From an uncultured Micrococcales bacterium (lineage in GTDB: Bacteria; Actinomycetota; Actinomycetes; Actinomycetales; Microbacteriaceae): a stretch of DNA of 64,000 bases. Positions 1 to 9,981 of the stretch are shown in pieces. The stretch covers positions 89,798-153,797 of the forward strand of contig CAIVWH010000010.1 of assembly GCA_903909605.1 (NCBI GenBank), read 5' to 3'. Below the pieces are notes generated by a model that ran no database searches, was not told the origin of the DNA, and saw only the letters and a program-made list of their open reading frames with translations. How positions within the stretch are numbered: position 1 is the stretch's first letter; every line of letters starts with the position of its first letter. A program made the position numbers and the translations under genes.

Positions 1-2423
1 GAGCCCAGCGCCCAGGCATCGGTGTCGGCGGTCACATCTCTACCTTCGCCTCATCGGCATCGCTCTACGAAGTTGGTTTCAACCACTTCTTCAAAGGGCA
101 AGACCACCCATCAGGTGGCGACCAGATTTTCATTCAGGGACACGCTTCTCCCGGACCATATGCCAGGGCATTTCTCGAAGGCCGCCTGAGCGAGCAGCAG
201 CTCGACGGATTCCGTCAAGAGAAATCACACGCAGGTGGCGGCCTCAGCTCCTACCCACACCCACGCTTGATGCCTGACTTCTGGCAGTTCCCGACGGTAT
301 CGATGGGTATCGGCCCAATCAACGCGATCTACCAGGCACAGTTCAATCGCTACCTCGCAAACCGAGGCTTCCGCGACACCAGCGAGCAGCACGTTTGGGC
401 ATTCCTCGGCGATGGCGAACTTGATGAAGTCGAATCACGCGGCGCATTGCAGCTTGCCGCAAACGATGGACTCGACAATCTGACCTTTGTGGTGAACTGC
501 AATTTGCAACGCCTCGATGGCCCGGTTCGCGGAAACGGAAAGATCATTCAGGAGCTCGAGAGCTTCTTCCGCGGCGCCGGCTGGAATGTCATCAAGGTTG
601 TCTGGGGCCGAGAGTGGGATGGCCTGCTCGCCCGCGACCACGATGGCGCGCTGGTCGACCTGATGAATAAAACGCCAGATGGCGACTACCAGACCTATAA
701 GACTGAGAACGGTGCATTCGTGCGCGAGAACTTCTTCGCCCGCGACCCTCGCACACTGAAGCTCGTCGAAAAGATGAGCGATGACGAGATCTGGGGGCTC
801 AAGCGCGGTGGCCACGACTACCGAAAGGTATATGCGGCATACAAGGCGGCAACCGAGCACAAGGGCCAGCCGACCGTCATCTTGGCTAAGACCATCAAGG
901 GCTTCACCCTCGGCAAGTCGTTTGAGGGCCGCAACGCCACTCACCAGATGAAGAAGATGACCCTCGATAACCTCAAGGGTTTCCGCGACGAACTTCGTTT
1001 GCCAATCACCGACGCGCAGCTTGAAGAAAATCCTTACCAGCCGCCTTATTTCCACCCCGGCCAGGATGCTCCCGAGATTCAGTACATGCACGAGCGCCGT
1101 CGCGCACTCGGTGGGTACTTGCCAGAACGCCGTAGCAAGTATGTTGACTTCAAACTGCCAACCGAAGACACATACAAGGTTGCGCGCGCCGGCTCGGGAA
1201 CCCAAGAGGTTGCGACGACGATGGCGTTCGTTCGCTTGATGAAGGACCTACTCAAGAGCGAAGAGTTCGGCAGCAGAATCGTTCCGATCATCCCAGACGA
1301 GGCTCGCACCTTCGGCATGGATGCATTTTTCCCGACCGCCAAGATTTACAACCCAGCTGGTCAGCACTACATCTCCGTAGACCGCGACATCTTGCTCTCC
1401 TACAAGGAGGGCCCATCTGGGCAGATTCTGCACACCGGAATTAATGAAGCCGGCTCAATGGCGGCATTCACCGCTGCAGCTAGCTCGTATGCAACTCAGG
1501 GTCAGCCGATGATTCCGTTCTACGTCTTCTACTCGATGTTCGGATTCCAGCGAACCGGCGATGCCGTTTGGGCTGCAACCGACCAACTTTCGCGTGGCTT
1601 CATGATCGGAGCAACTGCAGGTCGCACCACTCTCACTGGTGAAGGTCTGCAACACGCAGATGGGCACTCGCCTATCCTGGCGTCAACCAATACCGGCGTG
1701 ATCTCCTACGACCCGGCCTACGGATACGAGATTGCGCACATCATCCGCGCCGGCATCGACCGCATGTATGGCGGGACCCACAAGGATCCAAACGTGGTGT
1801 TCTACCTGACCGTTTACAACGAGCCAATCGTGCAGCCAGCCGAACCTGAGGGTGTCGACATCGACGGCATCGTGCGCGGTATGCACCTAGTCAGCCAGAA
1901 CAGTGCCGATGGCCACAAGGCACAGATCTTGGCATCTGGTGTCGCGCTGCCTTGGGCACACGAGGCTCAGCAATTGCTCCAGTCAGATTGGGGTGTTTCG
2001 GCAGACATCTGGTCGGTGACCTCTTGGACCGAGCTTCGTCGCAACGGACTCAAGCGCGACGAGTTCGCGTTCTTGAACCCGAACGAGACGCTGCCGGATG
2101 CATACGTGACCCACCGACTGGCTTCAACCGAAGGCCCTGTGCTTGGCGTGAGCGACTACATGCACGCCGTACCAGACCAGATTCGCAAGTGGGTGCCACG
2201 CTCCTACGCAACTCTGGGCGCCGACGGTTTCGGCTTCTCGGACACGCGCGCTGCGGCTCGTCGCTTCTTCAAGATTGACGGACCATCGATCGTGGTTCGC
2301 GTGCTCGAGCAACTCGTCGCCGAGGGCAAAATCGACGCATCGATTCCTCAGCAGGCAATCGACCGCTACCAGCTTCACGATGTCAACGCAGGAACTTCGG
2401 GTTCAGCTGGCGGCGAGGCATAA
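1..2423 (+). CDS. aceE: Pyruvate dehydrogenase E1 component, homodimeric type (5' end cut by window)
   Basis: Thiamine-diphosphate enzyme that decarboxylates pyruvate and acetylates the lipoyl group of E2, feeding acetyl-CoA to the fatty-acid genes downstream. The reading frame is open from base 3, before the first internal Met, and reads [20 protein letters not shown], a block typical of the large single-chain E1; about 100 N-terminal residues lie outside the window. The ThDP-binding motif starts GDGELDE (near base 408) and ends at [11 protein letters not shown] (near base 500). The C-terminal half carries the transketolase-like pyrimidine and C-terminal domains up to TAA. fabD starts two bases after the stop, so aceE and the FAS II genes are probably co-transcribed. 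Family assignment is very secure. Confidence 0.97.
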   Translation, partial: AQRPGIGVGGHISTFASSASLYEVGFNHFFKGQDHPSGGDQIFIQGHASPGPYARAFLEGRLSEQQLDGFRQEKSHAGGGLSSYPHPRLMPDFWQFPTVSMGIGPINAIYQAQFNRYLANRGFRDTSEQHVWAFLGDGELDEVESRGALQLAANDGLDNLTFVVNCNLQRLDGPVRGNGKIIQELESFFRGAGWNVIKVVWGREWDGLLARDHDGALVDLMNKTPDGDYQTYKTENGAFVRENFFARDPRTLKLVEKMSDDEIWGLKRGGHDYRKVYAAYKAATEHKGQPTVILAKTIKGFTLGKSFEGRNATHQMKKMTLDNLKGFRDELRLPITDAQLEENPYQPPYFHPGQDAPEIQYMHERRRALGGYLPERRSKYVDFKLPTEDTYKVARAGSGTQEVATTMAFVRLMKDLLKSEEFGSRIVPIIPDEARTFGMDAFFPTAKIYNPAGQHYISVDRDILLSYKEGPSGQILHTGINEAGSMAAFTAAASSYATQGQPMIPFYVFYSMFGFQRTGDAVWAATDQLSRGFMIGATAGRTTLTGEGLQHADGHSPILASTNTGVISYDPAYGYEIAHIIRAGIDRMYGGTHKDPNVVFYLTVYNEPIVQPAEPEGVDIDGIVRGMHLVSQNSADGHKAQILASGVALPWAHEAQQLLQSDWGVSADIWSVTSWTELRRNGLKRDEFAFLNPNETLPDAYVTHRLASTEGPVLGVSDYMHAVPDQIRKWVPRSYATLGADGFGFSDTRAAARRFFKIDGPSIVVRVLEQLVAEGKIDASIPQQAIDRYQLHDVNAGTSGSAGGEA

Positions 2424-2425
2424 GC

Positions 2426-3355
2426 GTGCTGGTAATCGTTTGCCCTGGTCAGGGTGCACAGACTCCAGGATTCTTTGCTCCGTGGCTTGAGCTTCCCGAG
2501 TTCCGCTCGCAGATTGAAACAATGCAGAGTGCCTCTGGCATTGACCTGATCAAACACGGAACCGAGAGCGATGCCGACACAATTCGCGACACGGCGGTTG
2601 CCCAACCACTGATTGTCTCGGCGAGCATCGCAAGCGCGGCGGCACTGCTCGGTGGTCGACACGCGGCACAGGCAGGTGTGGCAGGAGTCGCCGGACACTC
2701 GGTTGGTGAGATAGCCGCCGCGAGCATCGCCGGCATTTTCGATTCGGCCAGTGCAATCAAATTCGTTCAAAAGCGTGGCAACGAAATGGCGGCCGCGGCC
2801 GCAATCGAACCAACCTCAATGGCGGCCATCGTCGGCGGCGAGCAGCAACTCATTGAGGCCAAACTTCACGAACTCGACCTGGAACCAGCCAACTACAACG
2901 GTGGCGGGCAGATCGTGGCAGCCGGCAGCGCCGCCGGCATCGAAGCGCTTAAGGCCGATGCGCCTGCCGGCTCGCGAGTTATTCCGCTTCAGGTCGCTGG
3001 CGCCTTTCATACTCGCTACATGAGGCCAGCCGTTGCCGCTCTTGGCGCATACGCCGAAACCGTCGAAGTACAAGACCCAGCCACCACACTCTGGACTAAC
3101 GCCGGTGGTCGAGTGATTTCATCCGGCCAGGAATACCTCAATCTGCTTGTAAACCAGGTCTCGTCACCGGTGCGCTGGGACCTCTGCATGGCTGCCATGT
3201 TGGAGGCCGGAGTGACGGCATTGATTGAGGTCTCACCTGCCGGCACCCTGGTGGGCTTGGCCAAACGCTCGATGCCAGGCATCGAAACACTCGCGTTGAA
3301 GACTCCTGAAAATCTGGATGCCGCACGCGAACTTCTAGCCAACCACGCCGGCTAA
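2426..3355 (+). CDS. fabD: Malonyl-CoA:ACP transacylase
   Basis: Transfers malonyl from CoA to acyl carrier protein, supplying the extender unit of FAS II. The 309-residue protein has the N-terminal PGQGAQ motif, the nucleophile elbow GHSVGE with Ser92, and the catalytic His195 in GAFHTRYM. The start is GTG, two bases after the aceE stop, with a purine-rich GCGAGGC stretch upstream. It is first in the order fabD-fabH-acpP-fabF, the standard actinobacterial FAS II cluster. Length and motifs are complete and nothing is odd. Confidence 0.96.
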   Translation: MLVIVCPGQGAQTPGFFAPWLELPEFRSQIETMQSASGIDLIKHGTESDADTIRDTAVAQPLIVSASIASAAALLGGRHAAQAGVAGVAGHSVGEIAAASIAGIFDSASAIKFVQKRGNEMAAAAAIEPTSMAAIVGGEQQLIEAKLHELDLEPANYNGGGQIVAAGSAAGIEALKADAPAGSRVIPLQVAGAFHTRYMRPAVAALGAYAETVEVQDPATTLWTNAGGRVISSGQEYLNLLVNQVSSPVRWDLCMAAMLEAGVTALIEVSPAGTLVGLAKRSMPGIETLALKTPENLDAARELLANHAG

Positions 3356-3390
3356 TCGCCGATAAGTTTGACCTAATCGAGCGGAGACTG

Positions 3391-4395
3391 ATGACCCAGC
3401 CAACTCTGAAGCAATATCAACCGACAAGCTACTCGCGCATCTACGCACTCGGTGCGGCACGCGGAGATTTGGTTGTCACTAACGACGATATTGCTGGCCC
3501 AATCGACTCGAGCGACGAATGGATTCAACGCCGCACCGGAATAATTAGTCGTCGCCGAGCATCCGAGAATGTCTCGCTTCTAGACATGGCGGTCGAAGCC
3601 TCGAACATCGCGATCAAGCGAGCTGGCATCATGCCAAGTGAAATCGGCGCTGTGATCTTCAGCACAATTACTCATCCGCACCAAACACCTTCAGCGGCAG
3701 CGCTGCTTGCAGACCGGGTTGGCGCAAATCCTGCACCGGCATTCGACATCTCGGCCGCTTGTGCTGGCTACTGCTACGGCATTGCTCAGGCAGATGCCCT
3801 TGTTCGCTCAGGCGTTGCCAAATACGTTCTGGTTGTCGGCGGCGAGAAGTTGAGCGACTTCATCGACCCCTCCGATCGCACGATTTCATTTCTGTTGGGC
3901 GACGGTGCGGGTGCCGCGATTGTCGGCCCAAGCGACACCCCCGGTATCTCGCCGACGGTTTGGGGTTCTGACGGCTCGCACTGGGACGCGGTTGGCATGA
4001 CCGCCTCGCTGCTTGAACTTCGCGATGGCACTTCGGCCTGGCCAACTCTGCGCCAAGACGGAGCCACCGTGTTCAAGTGGGCTGTTTGGGAGATGGTCAA
4101 GGTTGCCCGCCAGGCACTTGAGGTTGCCGGCGTAAAGCCAGAGGAGCTGGCCGCCATCGTGACTCACCAGGCCAACATCCGAATCATTGATGAACTTGCG
4201 AAGCAGCTCGAAGTACCTGAGAACGTGGTTGTTGCGCGCGACATCATCTATACCGGCAACACTTCGGCTGCCAGCGTGCCGCTGGCCATGGATGCCCTCC
4301 TCGAGTCGGGAGCCGTGAAATCGGGCGGTTTGGCGCTAGAAATTGGCTTCGGTGCGGGTCTCGCCTTCGCCGCCCAAGTAGTTGTCTTGCCCTAA
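3391..4395 (+). CDS. fabH: Beta-ketoacyl-ACP synthase III
   Basis: Condenses an acyl-CoA primer with malonyl-ACP to start fatty-acid chains. The Cys-His-Asn triad is visible: Cys124 in SAACAGYCYG, His259 in THQANIRI and Asn290 in YTGNTSAAS. The N-terminal WIQRRTGI is the usual KAS III signature. ATG start with GGAG about six bases upstream. It lies 35 bp after fabD and 40 bp before acpP. In this group the primers are often branched-chain acyl-CoAs; that substrate preference is inferred, not visible. Confidence 0.96.
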   Translation: MTQPTLKQYQPTSYSRIYALGAARGDLVVTNDDIAGPIDSSDEWIQRRTGIISRRRASENVSLLDMAVEASNIAIKRAGIMPSEIGAVIFSTITHPHQTPSAAALLADRVGANPAPAFDISAACAGYCYGIAQADALVRSGVAKYVLVVGGEKLSDFIDPSDRTISFLLGDGAGAAIVGPSDTPGISPTVWGSDGSHWDAVGMTASLLELRDGTSAWPTLRQDGATVFKWAVWEMVKVARQALEVAGVKPEELAAIVTHQANIRIIDELAKQLEVPENVVVARDIIYTGNTSAASVPLAMDALLESGAVKSGGLALEIGFGAGLAFAAQVVVLP

Positions 4396-4435
4396 AATTG
4401 ACCAAGTTCCAATAATCCCCAACTAGGAGTAACCA

Positions 4436-4681
4436 ATGGCTCACTCGCAGGCAGACGTCCTTGCAGGACTCGCAGAGATCGTTAACGAAGAGACTGGCAT
4501 CGACACCAGCTCGGTTCAGATGGACAAGTCGTTTGTTGACGACCTAGACATCGATTCAATTTCGATGCTGACCATCGTTGTAAATGCTGAGGGCAAGTTC
4601 GGCGTCACCATCCCTGAAGACGAAGTCGCAAACCTCAAGACTGTTGGCGACGCAGTCAACTTCATCGTCAGCGCTTCGTAA
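4436..4681 (+). CDS. acpP: Acyl carrier protein
   Basis: 81-residue acidic carrier whose Ser41, in DLDIDSISM, is the site for 4'-phosphopantetheine. It holds the growing acyl chain for the neighbouring fabH and fabF enzymes. The start is supported by a strong TAGGAG seven to eight bases upstream of the ATG, consistent with the high translation expected of ACP. The motif has Ile where E. coli ACP has Leu (DSL), as is common in Actinobacteria. Confidence 0.96.
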   Translation: MAHSQADVLAGLAEIVNEETGIDTSSVQMDKSFVDDLDIDSISMLTIVVNAEGKFGVTIPEDEVANLKTVGDAVNFIVSAS

Positions 4682-4690
4682 GTACACACT

Positions 4691-5929
4691 TTGACTCGCA
4701 AGATTGTTGTCACTGGGCTAGGTGCAACCACCCCGCTCGGTGGCGACGTGCAATCAACCTGGCAGGCTCTGCTTGCCGGCAAATCTGGCATCAGCACCCT
4801 TGAACAGGATTGGGTCGCAAAGTACGAAATTCCTGTGACCTTCGCCGGCCAAGCCGCTGTGAAGGCCAAGGAAGTGCTTTCGGTTCCCGAGACCAAGCGT
4901 CTCGACCCGTCTAGCCAGTTTGCCTTGATTGCTGCTCGCGAGGCTTGGGCGGATGCTGGCAAACCAGAGGTTGCTCCAGAGCGTTTGGCTGTCGAGTTCG
5001 CAACCGGAATCGGTGGAGTCTGGACCCTGCTCGATGCATTCGACACTCTCAAAGAACACGGCCCTCGTCGTGTGCTACCTATGACCGTGCCGATGTTGAT
5101 GCCTAACGGACCGGCTGCGGCAATCGGTATGGACATCGCCGCTCGCGGAGGCGTTCGCACGGCGGTTTCTGCCTGTGCATCCAGCACCGAGGCAATTGCC
5201 AACGCCATCATCCGCCTAGAATCCGGCGAGATCGACATCGTTGTGGCAGGTGGTTGCGAGGCAGCCATTCACCCACTACCGATCGCAGCTTTCGCTTCGA
5301 TGCACGCGCTCTCGCGCAACAATGAAAATCCAACTCAGGCTTCACGCCCCTACGACACGGCCCGTGATGGGTTCGTCATGGGTGAGGGAGCCGGAGCCTT
5401 GGTTATCGAAACCGAAGAGCACGCAAAGGCTCGCGGAGCAAAGATTTACGCATACCTGGTTGGTGGCTCTGTCACCTCGGATGCGCACCACATCACCGCC
5501 CCGGACCCTGAGGGTACCGGCGCAGCTCGAGCTATGCTCGCAGCGCTCAAGCAGGCGAATGCGTCCATCGAGGACGTCGTACACATCAATGCGCACGCAA
5601 CCTCGACCCCAGTTGGCGACATTGCCGAATACACCGCGCTTCGTCGAGTGTTCGGCGAGCAGCTTGACAAGATCTGCATCTCGGCAACCAAGTCTTCAAC
5701 GGGTCACCTTCTTGGTGGCGCTGGCGCCATCGAGGCAATCTTCACCGTGCTAGCACTGCACGAGCGAGTCGCCCCACCGACTATCAACCTCGATAACCAA
5801 GACCCTGCAATCGACTTGGATGTGGTTACCAGCCCACGTACCTTGCCAGCCGGCGACATTCTCGCTATCTCGAACTCATTTGGCTTCGGCGGTCACAACG
5901 CCGTCATTGCCTTCCGCAGCGCAAACTAA
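4691..5929 (+). CDS. fabF: Beta-ketoacyl-ACP synthase II
   Basis: Elongating condensing enzyme of FAS II, 412 residues. Active-site Cys162 sits in VSACASSTEAIA, and the two catalytic His residues in NAHATSTPVGD and TGHLLGGAGAIEA. The only reasonable start is TTG, nine bases after acpP, with no recognisable Shine-Dalgarno; it is probably translated by coupling to acpP. The stop codon overlaps the stop of the convergent DUF3145 gene by four bases. Confidence 0.95.
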   Translation: MTRKIVVTGLGATTPLGGDVQSTWQALLAGKSGISTLEQDWVAKYEIPVTFAGQAAVKAKEVLSVPETKRLDPSSQFALIAAREAWADAGKPEVAPERLAVEFATGIGGVWTLLDAFDTLKEHGPRRVLPMTVPMLMPNGPAAAIGMDIAARGGVRTAVSACASSTEAIANAIIRLESGEIDIVVAGGCEAAIHPLPIAAFASMHALSRNNENPTQASRPYDTARDGFVMGEGAGALVIETEEHAKARGAKIYAYLVGGSVTSDAHHITAPDPEGTGAARAMLAALKQANASIEDVVHINAHATSTPVGDIAEYTALRRVFGEQLDKICISATKSSTGHLLGGAGAIEAIFTVLALHERVAPPTINLDNQDPAIDLDVVTSPRTLPAGDILAISNSFGFGGHNAVIAFRSAN

Positions 5930-6426
5930 CCAATCGAACGCAACCGCACAGGCTCATCCCAGCTGTCGGCTCGGTAGGGCTCAAGTTCCAAGTCCCAAGG
6001 CTCGCCCATCGCGTTTCTGATCAGGCGCTGAAGTTCGATTCCGCTTGCTCCGGCCTGATTGAGAATCATGGCCAGTTCCAGCTCGTTCACGAGCACGTTG
6101 CCGAATCGATCTGCCTGAGCGCCAAAGAGCCCGAGAGCAGGCGTAAATGCCCAGCGGTAGCCCTCGACCTGGTCGCTCGACTGCTGGGTTACCTCGAAAC
6201 GGATGCTCGCCCATCCCCGTAAATCGCTGGCTAGAGCTGCCCCGAGCTCACGATCGGCCTGCCACTCGGATTCGGCCCGAAACTCGCCCTGTGAGCCTTT
6301 GCGGGGCTTCCAGTCGAGACTCACGGGATAGCCGACTGTGCGCCCGATTGTCCATTCCACGTGCGCCAAAAGAGCCCTGGGGGCCGAGTGGATGATCACC
6401 GAACCCTGGGCAGAAATACCATTCAT
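5926..6426 (-). CDS. DUF3145 family protein
   Basis: Conserved actinobacterial protein of unknown function. I place the start at the ATG giving MNGISAQGSVIIHSAPRALL (166 residues) because a GAAGGCGG element lies just upstream; a longer frame to 6471 exists but adds an atypical N-terminus. No membrane segment or catalytic motif is evident. The gene is a familiar convergent neighbour of fabF in Microbacteriaceae, and a link to fatty-acid metabolism is suggested only by that position. Its last four bases overlap the fabF stop on the other strand. Confidence 0.8.
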   Translation of the reverse strand: MNGISAQGSVIIHSAPRALLAHVEWTIGRTVGYPVSLDWKPRKGSQGEFRAESEWQADRELGAALASDLRGWASIRFEVTQQSSDQVEGYRWAFTPALGLFGAQADRFGNVLVNELELAMILNQAGASGIELQRLIRNAMGEPWDLELEPYRADSWDEPVRLRSIG

Positions 6427-6518
6427 TGCGCCGCCTTCACCTAGGTACGTCTTCCCCAACGACCTGTGCACGCGGCAGGCAATCAGGTTACTTCTGGGCG
6501 GCCACTATGTCAAAGAAA

Positions 6519-6552
6519 AGCAGAGGGTGCCAGCGAGCTGACACCCTCTGCT
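6519..6552 (-). terminator. Rho-independent terminator of the pullulanase gene
   Basis: Perfect 11-bp stem (AGCAGAGGGTG paired with its complement) around a 12-base loop, followed on the minus strand by TTTTCTTTG. It lies 13 bases after the pullulanase stop. Confidence 0.85.
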
Positions 6553-6564
6553 CAGGTTACGAAA

Positions 6565-9249
6565 TTAGTTGTGAACCACCAGGGTTGCTCCGGCTGGCAC
6601 CCTGACCGTGCTTCCGGTAACACTCGAGATGGTGGTTACTCCGGCCTTGCCGGCAGTGGCAACAATCTGCCAGCTGCCGCTCGAAGGCAGGGTCAGGGTG
6701 TACGCGCTGGCACTTGGGTTGTGCGCAACAACGATGCTGTTCCAGCTGTCACCAACTGCAGCGCCGTTGAGCGAGTAAGCCACAACTGGGTCGCTGGTCT
6801 GCAGGAAGGTCAAGTTTGCCTTGATCTGGTCTGCTGTGGTCATGCGGAATGCCTTGTGGCCCAGACGAAGGGCAATCAGGCCCTTGTAGTAGTTCACCAC
6901 GGCGATGTTGGCCGCACGTTGGTTCCACTGCAACTTGTTGACGCCATCACCAGAGTTATAGGAGTTACCGTCACCGCTCTTGGTGCGCAAGAACTCCTGG
7001 CCCGCCTGCTGGAAAGGAACTCCCTGTGACAGGAAGGTGATCGACGCAGCTAGCTCATCCATGGAGGTCAACTTGGCCTTGCTTGCTCCGCGCACGCTGG
7101 CAACCAGCTTGTCGTAGAGAGTCAGGTTGTCGTGTGCCTCAACGTAGTTGACAGCCTGACCTGGCGCCGATGCGGTCCAGGCTCCGTTGATCGCGCGGCT
7201 GTAGTTGATCTGACCAACCACGCCAGCGCGAATGCCGTCAATGTTGCTGAAGTTGCCCTGGACAAAGCCCTTGTTGGCTGAATCAAACACCGAACCCTTG
7301 ACCGAGTCGCGAATCTGGTCGTTGAACATTCCAATTCCAGGCATCGATGATGCGTTGATCTGCGCGCCCTTTTGAGCGTCAGGCAGCACATCTCCCATGT
7401 TCCAACCCTCACCGATCATCAGGATGGTTGGATCAATCTTGTTCAGTTCGGTTCGAATCTGGTTCATCGTGGTCTTGTCCAGGATGCCCATCAGGTCGAA
7501 TCGGAAGCCATCGAGGTTGTATTGCGAAGCCCAGTACTTGACCGAGTCGACGATGAACTTGCGAACCATTGGGCGCTCCGAGGCAACCTCGTTGCCACAA
7601 CCGGTGCCGTTGGCCATCGAGCCATCAGCTTCGGTGCGGAAGAAGTAACCAGGAACCAGTTGCTGCTCACTGAATTCATCGGCGTTCGAAACGTGGTTGT
7701 AAACCACATCCATGATCACGCGCAGACCGTGGTCGTGCAGCGACTGAACCGCCTGCTTCAACTCATTGATGCGGTTGTATGGGTCGCTCGGGTTCGTGGC
7801 ATACGATCCCTCTGGAACGTTGTAGTTCTTCGGGTCATAGCCCCAGTTGAAACTTGGAGCAGCCTCAGTCACCGAGGCAAAGTCGAAAATTGGCAGCAGC
7901 TGAACGTGAGTTACGCCCAGATCCTTGATTGCCGAGACGCCGGAAGGGTTGGTGGTCGAAACCGTCGTCTTCTTTTTGGTCTTGGCGTTTGTCACGGTCT
8001 GAGTGGTCGTGGTGTTCCAGTCGGTGAACGCAAGGAACTTACCCTTGTGAGCAGCCGGGATGCCGCTGTCCGATGCAATCGACAGGTCGCGCACGTGGGT
8101 CTCATAGATCCAGGCATCCGTAGCATTCCCACTGAATGCAGGCTTAGCCGCCGGCGTCCAGTTGCTCGGATTGCTCTTAGCGAGGTCAACCACGACACCG
8201 CGGTCACCCTCGATTGTGGTTGCTCGCACATACGGGTCAACTGCCTCGCGGGTAACTCCACCGACGGTTGCCTTGTAGGTGTAGATGGTTCCGCTCTGGT
8301 CACCCTGCAGGGTGTAGATCCAGGTGCCGTTGACATCCTTGGTCATGTTGAGTGCCGTGCTGGTCTTGGCAGACACGCTCGCGTAGGTGTTGAGTGAAAC
8401 TGCGGAGGCAGTCGGCGCCCAGACGCGGAACTTGGTCGAAGCCGAGGTGTAGGTGTTACCCAGGTCGTCGCCGGTGTAGGTGTAGGCGTCGGCAAATGCC
8501 TGCGAATCCATGATTGCTCCTACGCTCACCGTGGCGCTGCCAAAGGTGGTCTGCTTGATTGTGTACGAGGTGGTCAGATCAATCGCGCTTGCCAGGTTCA
8601 GGGTGACTAGGTTCGACGAGGTCTTGCCTGTCGGCAGCGAAACCGAGGTGATGGTTTGCGAAACTCCGGCAGCGTTGGTGACGGTGAATCCTTCGGTGGT
8701 GGTGCCGGCAAGTGTCATCGGCGAATTGAGTGTGACCGTGACTTTCTTGAAGTCGTTGAATACCGCTGAGCTAATTGCTGGCGTAACTGCAGACACTGTT
8801 GGTGCGCTCGAATAGACCTTCTGGTCTGCCTGTAGCAACCAGATCTCTGCCCTGCCCTGCGAGTCGAAGGTGGAAATGAATCGATCTCCACCGTTGGCCC
8901 ACTTTGCCGTGTCGCGGTCTGCCTTGTTCCAGTCGGTGCCCGGACGAAGGATGAATCCCAAGTTGTCGTAGCCGGTCATGCCATCGACAGGGAAAGTCAC
9001 GGTCGCACCAAAGGCGTCAGTTCCAGTGAACGAATACTGCTGGGAGGCTCCATCCGTGCCTGTGTTCATGTTTTTCCAGGTGAATACGCCCCAGTTGTCA
9101 TAGTCGGCTGCGGTGCGGTGATAGTGCACGGTGACAGTGATCTTGTCTGGGATGGCTGCCATTGCGGCCGAACCACCCATCAGTGAGATGAGGGTGGTGA
9201 TTGCTGCAATCACTGCAACAAGGAGGCGCGGCTTGCGGACTAGCTTCAT
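6565..9249 (-). CDS. pulA: Secreted type I pullulanase (GH13)
   Basis: Extracellular debranching enzyme hydrolysing alpha-1,6 links in pullulan, glycogen or starch. About 894 residues from the chosen ATG (MKLVRKPRLL): signal peptide with a cleavage site near SAAMA-AIP, a CBM41/PUD-type alpha-glucan-binding domain (TVTVHYHR onward), an Ig-like bacterial domain, a CBM48-like domain, then the GH13 barrel. The pullulanase signature NWGYDPKNYNVPEGSYAT, nucleophile Asp in DGFRFDLMG, acid Glu in IGEGWNMGD and the Asp of VEAHDN are all present. No LPXTG or lipobox, so probably released. It stands alone with its own terminator, diverging from tdk. An upstream TTG at 9273 is possible but would put acidic residues ahead of the signal peptide. 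Confidence 0.93.
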   Translation of the reverse strand: MKLVRKPRLLVAVIAAITTLISLMGGSAAMAAIPDKITVTVHYHRTAADYDNWGVFTWKNMNTGTDGASQQYSFTGTDAFGATVTFPVDGMTGYDNLGFILRPGTDWNKADRDTAKWANGGDRFISTFDSQGRAEIWLLQADQKVYSSAPTVSAVTPAISSAVFNDFKKVTVTLNSPMTLAGTTTEGFTVTNAAGVSQTITSVSLPTGKTSSNLVTLNLASAIDLTTSYTIKQTTFGSATVSVGAIMDSQAFADAYTYTGDDLGNTYTSASTKFRVWAPTASAVSLNTYASVSAKTSTALNMTKDVNGTWIYTLQGDQSGTIYTYKATVGGVTREAVDPYVRATTIEGDRGVVVDLAKSNPSNWTPAAKPAFSGNATDAWIYETHVRDLSIASDSGIPAAHKGKFLAFTDWNTTTTQTVTNAKTKKKTTVSTTNPSGVSAIKDLGVTHVQLLPIFDFASVTEAAPSFNWGYDPKNYNVPEGSYATNPSDPYNRINELKQAVQSLHDHGLRVIMDVVYNHVSNADEFSEQQLVPGYFFRTEADGSMANGTGCGNEVASERPMVRKFIVDSVKYWASQYNLDGFRFDLMGILDKTTMNQIRTELNKIDPTILMIGEGWNMGDVLPDAQKGAQINASSMPGIGMFNDQIRDSVKGSVFDSANKGFVQGNFSNIDGIRAGVVGQINYSRAINGAWTASAPGQAVNYVEAHDNLTLYDKLVASVRGASKAKLTSMDELAASITFLSQGVPFQQAGQEFLRTKSGDGNSYNSGDGVNKLQWNQRAANIAVVNYYKGLIALRLGHKAFRMTTADQIKANLTFLQTSDPVVAYSLNGAAVGDSWNSIVVAHNPSASAYTLTLPSSGSWQIVATAGKAGVTTISSVTGSTVRVPAGATLVVHN

Positions 9250-9304
9250 TGGTATCCAATCTGGTTCTAGCAAATTCTAGCCAAGCAGGCTGCTGAAACC
9301 CTGC

Positions 9305-9319
9305 TACCCTAACCGCGTG
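9305..9319 (+). promoter_or_regulatory. Putative -10 element of a leaderless tdk mRNA
   Basis: TACCCT at 9305-9310, then exactly six bases, then the GTG start of tdk. No Shine-Dalgarno lies between. The -35 region has no clear match. Confidence 0.5.
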
Positions 9320-9916
9320 AGCAAGCTATATTTCCGACACGGCGCCATGAATTCCGGCAAGAGCACGGCCCTACTGCAGGCGGCCCACAACTACGAGGAA
9401 CGCGACCAGCACGTGCTGCTTGCAAAGCCGGCAATCGACTCCAAGGGCGATCGCTCGATACTTAGCCGCCTGGGCGTCAATCGCGACGTGGACTTCCTGA
9501 TTACCCCAGAGCAAGACCTGCGAGTCGAGTTCAATGCTCGAAGGGCCAGCTTCACGGCAGAAACCGGCAAGGCCATCGCCTGCCTGTTGCTCGATGAGGC
9601 CCAGTTTCTGACTCGCGAGCAGGTCGACCAGGCCATGGAGATAGCCGTCTTGGATGACGTGCCAGTGCTGGCCTACGGAATCAGAACCGACTTTTTGACC
9701 AATGGTTTTCCAGGTAGCATCCGACTGCTTGAGATCGCTCACAGCCTGGAAGAACTAAAGACCATCTGCCGCTGCGGTCGCAAGGCTCTGTTCAACGCTC
9801 GCCGAGTAAATGGCGCCTTTACCTTCGATGGCGATCAGGTGGCAATCGATCAGGGCAACGTGACCTACGAGTCGCTCTGCCCAAGTTGCTACTACGAGAT
9901 GCTTGGCAAGAGCTAA
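9317..9916 (+). CDS. tdk: Thymidine kinase
   Basis: Phosphorylates thymidine to dTMP in the pyrimidine salvage route. The 199-residue protein has a P-loop (GAMNSGKST, residues 9-17), the DEAQF motif with catalytic Glu94, and two zinc-binding cysteine pairs near the C-terminus (CRCGRK and CPSC), the hallmarks of the type II, TK1-like family. GTG start without Shine-Dalgarno but six bases after a TACCCT hexamer, suggesting a leaderless transcript. Single gene, diverging from the pullulanase gene and converging on the ABC importer. Confidence 0.95.
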   Translation: MSKLYFRHGAMNSGKSTALLQAAHNYEERDQHVLLAKPAIDSKGDRSILSRLGVNRDVDFLITPEQDLRVEFNARRASFTAETGKAIACLLLDEAQFLTREQVDQAMEIAVLDDVPVLAYGIRTDFLTNGFPGSIRLLEIAHSLEELKTICRCGRKALFNARRVNGAFTFDGDQVAIDQGNVTYESLCPSCYYEMLGKS

Positions 9917-9942
9917 CCCAACCTAGGTAGCGCTTAAAGCAA

Positions 9943-9968
9943 ATGGGGCCGGCTTTCGCCGACCCCAT
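9943..9968. terminator. Bidirectional hairpin between tdk and the amino acid importer genes
   Basis: ATGGGG and CGGC pair with GCCG and CCCCAT (one C-A mismatch, TTTC loop). Both flanks are T/A-rich (GTGTTTAAT to the right, ATTTGCTTTAA on the minus strand), so it may stop both convergent units. Confidence 0.7.
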
Positions 9969-9981
9969 CCGTGTTTAATGC

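Noticed and set aside
435..1205. 256-codon minus-strand ORF inside aceE
   Set aside because: It lies antisense to an unmistakable enzyme, has no recognisable domain or ribosome site, and is the mirror of the high-GC codon pattern.
7372..8397. 341-codon plus-strand ORF inside the pullulanase gene
   Set aside because: Fully antisense to catalytic motifs of pullulanase; composition is that of a shadow frame.
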